From CAYRPO01 sp964426305 (GTDB lineage Bacteria > Patescibacteriota > Saccharimonadia > Saccharimonadales > CAIOMD01), in contig CAYRPO010000006.1 in assembly GCA_964426305.1 (NCBI GenBank), positions 1 to 24,753 of the forward strand: DNA of 24,753 nt. Reading direction: 5' to 3'. Below, piece after piece: positions 21,820 to 24,753 of this stretch (position 1 is its first letter; each line of letters starts with the position of its first letter). The notes beneath the pieces are model-generated. The model ran no database searches and was not told where the DNA came from. It saw only the letters and a list, made by a program, of their open reading frames with translations. The position numbers and the translations under genes were made by a program.

Positions 21820-24654
21820 CTAGCGCTGTTTGCGCAAAACTGCCAGTGGTGCAAGGGCACAGGCAAAAACAAAACAGATGACTGCCAGCCATACGAGTGG
21901 CTGGTTTTTCTTTGCGCCTGTCACGGTTGCGTTAGTCCCCTGCTGTGTGTTCGTCTTTTGTTCGTTTTGGTCCTGTGTTCCGGCAACGTCTGTTACGCCT
22001 TGTGGCTCTGACGCTATGTATGGCGTTTCGGCACTTTGGTGGTTGGCTGTGTTCGTGTGACTCGCTGCCGTACTGTTTGTTGCATGATCTACGACATCGC
22101 TGTTTGGAGATTGATTTGTTTGGCCACCGAATTGTGTAGGTGTTTTATCGGTTATGGGTGTTGTGGCCGGATCCGTAACTGGTTCTTCGGTCTCCGGAAG
22201 CACGGACGGTACAGATGTTGGCGGGTCGCTGATGGTATCGTCGCATATGTCGTCGATCCCGTCCAAATCCTCATCTATACCAGACTGTGGCAGTAGGTAG
22301 CAGCTGTCACGATCGTTCGGTATGCCGTCGCCATCGGTGTCGTTCAGGCTTGCGCCAACATAGACTGTTTTTGTTATGGCGATCTTGTCACCAATCACGT
22401 TGTCGCCTTCAAGCCGTAAGCTGTGGGCTCCAGTCTCAGCCCATGCAGGCACAGTGACCTGTGCGTCGATGTTGCCGTGTGAATCTGTTGTAACGGTGCC
22501 GATTGTTACTGGATTTGAATGCAAAACTAGTTCGTAGTTTGTGTTTGGCTTTAGGCTGTATTGCTCGCCGTCAATCTGAACTCGCAATGGCTGATTGATT
22601 GTGATCATATCTGGTGACATAGATTCGTCAAAGCGAGTTGAAAATATTTGCCTGTTAGTGATGCCGGTTTTGGCTAGCAACGGGTGGTTGCTGCGGTTTG
22701 GAAATGCCAGTGTCGTTGTGTTGGTTGGCGTAGGCATGGGCTGGGTAAAAGCCTTGGTGCTACTGTGGATACGCGTAGCAAATAGTGCATGGCCTAGCTT
22801 GGTAGGATGATAACTTTCTTTAGCGAAGATGCCAATGCCTGGAATTGGTCCGCCGTTCCCAAACAATAAACCGTGCATCGCCAGCTCTGTTCGTTTACCT
22901 TCGCACAGGCGCTTGCCATCAAACGCATTTTCTGTGTCTACAAACTGCACGCCCGCACTTTCAGCCGCCAGCCGCACAACAGTGTTCAGGTAGCTGATCA
23001 GATACTGACTATTTTTGATCTCTTGATTTGAAAGGTTGACGTTGAGTGCGCAGTTGCTGTCGGCAGCTGCGATTTGCGGGTAGCCAATCACATATATGCT
23101 AGAACCGGGTGAGCCGGCTTTGAGCTTATTGTAGGTTTCGACAAGGGGCGCAAACTGCGAGTCGATTGTATTGGCGAGTTCCAGGCGGTCTTCGTATGAT
23201 TTGTAGCAATCGCTCATACCTGCAACGCATTTTGTAATTATTCCCGAAAAACCAATGTCATTACCGCCGATGGAGACTGTGATAATTTTCGGGTTATTTA
23301 TATTAACGAAGCCTAATTGACCACGATATCCAGGTAGAAAATTATGAAATATTTCATCATTAAATATTTCATCATCTTTTTGGCTTGACTGTGGATCGGA
23401 ATTTATATACTGATTGAGATCAGTAAGGACTATATCTTTGATTTTTGCTCCTGAACATGCAACCGACTGCATGTCGCCAGTGCCAATCCCCGTAGCGAGT
23501 AAGTACGGATATGACTGTGCCGACAGGTGACAACGGTTGTCTGCCATGTCCGTGCCATCTTTGTAGGTAAACGCTCCTTCGCCTGATGCAAATGAGTCTC
23601 CTAGCGCTAGGTAGGCAAGGGAGCGCACTGTTACGCCAGGTGTTGTGAGCTCAAATTGTCCAATCTTTCGATTGGTCGAACTCACGTTGTCATAAATTCC
23701 ATAAAAACGAAATGTGTCGTTAGTGATGAAGCGGATCTTACTGGCGCCATTCCAGTAGCCGGGCTTCGCTTGTCGCATGTACGCCAGCAAATCTCTGAAT
23801 TGGCAATTTTGTACCACACCTGAAGTATGTGTACACGTAGACAGATCGTACAGTCGGAACATACCTAAGCCATACGCAGCCAAAACAGCATACCGACCGT
23901 CTATTGAGATTGCGGTGTCTATGGTGGGGTTGATGTAACTCAGGCTGCTAGCAAAAGGAAGTACAGAACCAGTTTTGGTGTTGATTCGCACAAACCCTGT
24001 GCCTGGCGCATCGACCACCATCCATTCGCCGTCATCCGAATACGACAACGACTCATATCGAATTGTCAGTTTGCGGCCCGCACTGTCTACGAGCTGTGGT
24101 CCTGCCGGTTTGGTGATTGTGTAGCTGATCGCTCCGCTTATGTTATTTTTTGACACCGCCAAACCACTGTATGCGTTTTGAATCAAACTTACATACAGGC
24201 CTGCCGAATTCTGGTTGCTCGTTTCTATGACTGTATTGGTATTTGGAATGACTAAAAAATTGTCTTGACGCTGAGCACTGCTATAGAGCTTTCCAGCCAA
24301 TGACGTGCCGTTGAGCAGTAACAATTTACCACTTGTGATGTAGCCATACGGTATGCGCATCATGCACTCAGTGCTAGTGAATTGGCGTTGGTAGTCCCAT
24401 GCGCCTACGTTCCGCTCTTCCTGGTATGTAACGGTTTTGTTGTTGCAATCTGGCGAGTTGCCGGACAATCCTGTTGGTGCTGGCTGTGAAGATGATACCT
24501 CATATGTTTGTTTTTGACTCATCGTCGGTGTACCGGAAATCCATGGAGATGCTAAACCCGTAGCATTCGCATACTGCACATACATGCCCACTATGGTCAT
24601 GCAGAATACGCTACACAGAACAATTTTTTGCCAACATATAAGACTAGTTCCCAC
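21820..24654 (-). CDS. Cell-surface SGNH/GDSL hydrolase with predicted propeller, TSP3 repeats and C-terminal anchor
   Basis: A 944-residue protein. The GTG start at 24654 is supported by GAGGAG eight bases upstream. A signal peptide (1-32) comes first. Residues about 50-340 contain repeated strand motifs (SDDGEWMVVDAPG, SIDGRYAVLAA) suggesting a beta-propeller. The SGNH hydrolase domain (about 345-630) has block I GDSFASGEG (Ser near 351), block III IGGNDIGF (near 462) and block V ESYHPTKLGHA (His near 614), a full catalytic set for an esterase or lipase. An Ig-like segment (about 680-770), calcium-binding TSP3-type repeats (NDTDGDGIPNDRDSC, DEDLDGIDDICDD), a Thr/Pro/Asn-rich stalk and one membrane helix with a basic tail (about 918-940) follow. 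It probably acts at the cell surface. Substrate is unknown; polysaccharide or lipid esters are options. Confidence 0.85.
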   Translation of the reverse strand: MGTSLICWQKIVLCSVFCMTIVGMYVQYANATGLASPWISGTPTMSQKQTYEVSSSQPAPTGLSGNSPDCNNKTVTYQEERNVGAWDYQRQFTSTECMMRIPYGYITSGKLLLLNGTSLAGKLYSSAQRQDNFLVIPNTNTVIETSNQNSAGLYVSLIQNAYSGLAVSKNNISGAISYTITKPAGPQLVDSAGRKLTIRYESLSYSDDGEWMVVDAPGTGFVRINTKTGSVLPFASSLSYINPTIDTAISIDGRYAVLAAYGLGMFRLYDLSTCTHTSGVVQNCQFRDLLAYMRQAKPGYWNGASKIRFITNDTFRFYGIYDNVSSTNRKIGQFELTTPGVTVRSLAYLALGDSFASGEGAFTYKDGTDMADNRCHLSAQSYPYLLATGIGTGDMQSVACSGAKIKDIVLTDLNQYINSDPQSSQKDDEIFNDEIFHNFLPGYRGQLGFVNINNPKIITVSIGGNDIGFSGIITKCVAGMSDCYKSYEDRLELANTIDSQFAPLVETYNKLKAGSPGSSIYVIGYPQIAAADSNCALNVNLSNQEIKNSQYLISYLNTVVRLAAESAGVQFVDTENAFDGKRLCEGKRTELAMHGLLFGNGGPIPGIGIFAKESYHPTKLGHALFATRIHSSTKAFTQPMPTPTNTTTLAFPNRSNHPLLAKTGITNRQIFSTRFDESMSPDMITINQPLRVQIDGEQYSLKPNTNYELVLHSNPVTIGTVTTDSHGNIDAQVTVPAWAETGAHSLRLEGDNVIGDKIAITKTVYVGASLNDTDGDGIPNDRDSCYLLPQSGIDEDLDGIDDICDDTISDPPTSVPSVLPETEEPVTDPATTPITDKTPTQFGGQTNQSPNSDVVDHATNSTAASHTNTANHQSAETPYIASEPQGVTDVAGTQDQNEQKTNTQQGTNATVTGAKKNQPLVWLAVICFVFACALAPLAVLRKQR

Positions 24655-24686
24655 AAAAGAGTCTCCTCATGACCGGGGTTTATCTA

Positions 24687-24715
24687 GTTATATAGTAACC
24701 TTTAGCCAAAAGCAA
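24687..24715 (-). promoter_or_regulatory. Promoter of the surface SGNH hydrolase gene
   Basis: On the minus strand: TTGCTT (24715-24710), a 17-base spacer and TATAAC (24692-24687), preceded by further TATA sequence. Transcription would start near 24680, about 25 bases before the GTG start. No other feature is seen between 24716 and the window end. Confidence 0.6.
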
Positions 24716-24753
24716 AGATTTTAGTCACGTACAGGGTAGTACTCGGCCTGTGC

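Noticed and set aside
22150..22200. LPETE in the stalk of the surface hydrolase as a sortase motif
   Set aside because: It is LPETE rather than LPXTG, and lies about 100 residues before the C-terminal helix. The ATVTG nearer the helix is only loosely similar to a sorting motif.
1..24753. CRISPR array, insertion sequences or prophage
   Set aside because: No regularly spaced repeats, transposase, integrase or phage structural genes were seen.

Overview
This window looks like a chromosomal origin region from a Candidate Phyla Radiation bacterium, most likely Saccharibacteria (TM7). The evidence is the small genes packed closely together, the standard genetic code with TGA used as a stop, and a dnaA/oriC core next to a stripped-down type IV secretion (T4SS)-like locus. 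That locus carries several small T4SS_pilin-type proteins, a VirB6-like protein, a PrgI protein, a TraC-like protein and VirB4. The taxonomic call is inference from gene content. Two runs of exactly 100 N (4277-4376 and 19805-19904) are assembly gaps of unknown true length, and each interrupts a gene.

Layout, left to right. (1) 1-1600: a tRNA-Ser(UGA) on the minus strand, a second copy of only its 5' half just upstream with its own strong -10 box, a comF-family gene, then an Hsp20 gene on the plus strand ending in a clean bidirectional terminator. (2) 1611-4099, minus strand: six consecutive small membrane proteins of the same T4SS-pilin architecture, five in one tight run and the sixth behind its own promoter. 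(3) 4201-15483, plus strand, divergent from the pilins: VirB6-like, PrgI, TraC-like, VirB4 ATPase, a 997-residue membrane protein with an M23 endopeptidase domain, a secreted lysozyme-like plus C39-peptidase protein, and a small anchored protein. Together these resemble a Gram-positive-type (pCF10 Prg-like) translocation machine with its own cell-wall hydrolases. No relaxase, coupling ATPase or VirB11 is present here. (4) 15480-19382, minus strand: recF, dnaN and dnaA. (5) 19383-19685: oriC with DnaA boxes. (6) 19686-21811, plus strand: rpmH, rnpA, yidC and jag/khpB, the classical origin-linked cluster. (7) 21820-24654, minus strand: a large cell-surface SGNH hydrolase with a predicted beta-propeller, calcium-binding repeats and a C-terminal anchor.

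How the genes fit together: dnaA, dnaN and recF run leftward from oriC and rpmH-rnpA-yidC-jag run rightward, so both follow replication. The VirB6-to-small-protein operon and the surface hydrolase run against the forks. ComF, the pilin array, the VirB4 motor and the wall hydrolases could serve DNA uptake or host contact in an epibiotic cell; this is inference, not shown by the sequence. The least explained signals are the tRNA half-copy, an interleaved inverted-repeat element between dnaA and dnaN, the six-member pilin array, and the splitting of a PrgK-like hydrolase set over two proteins.
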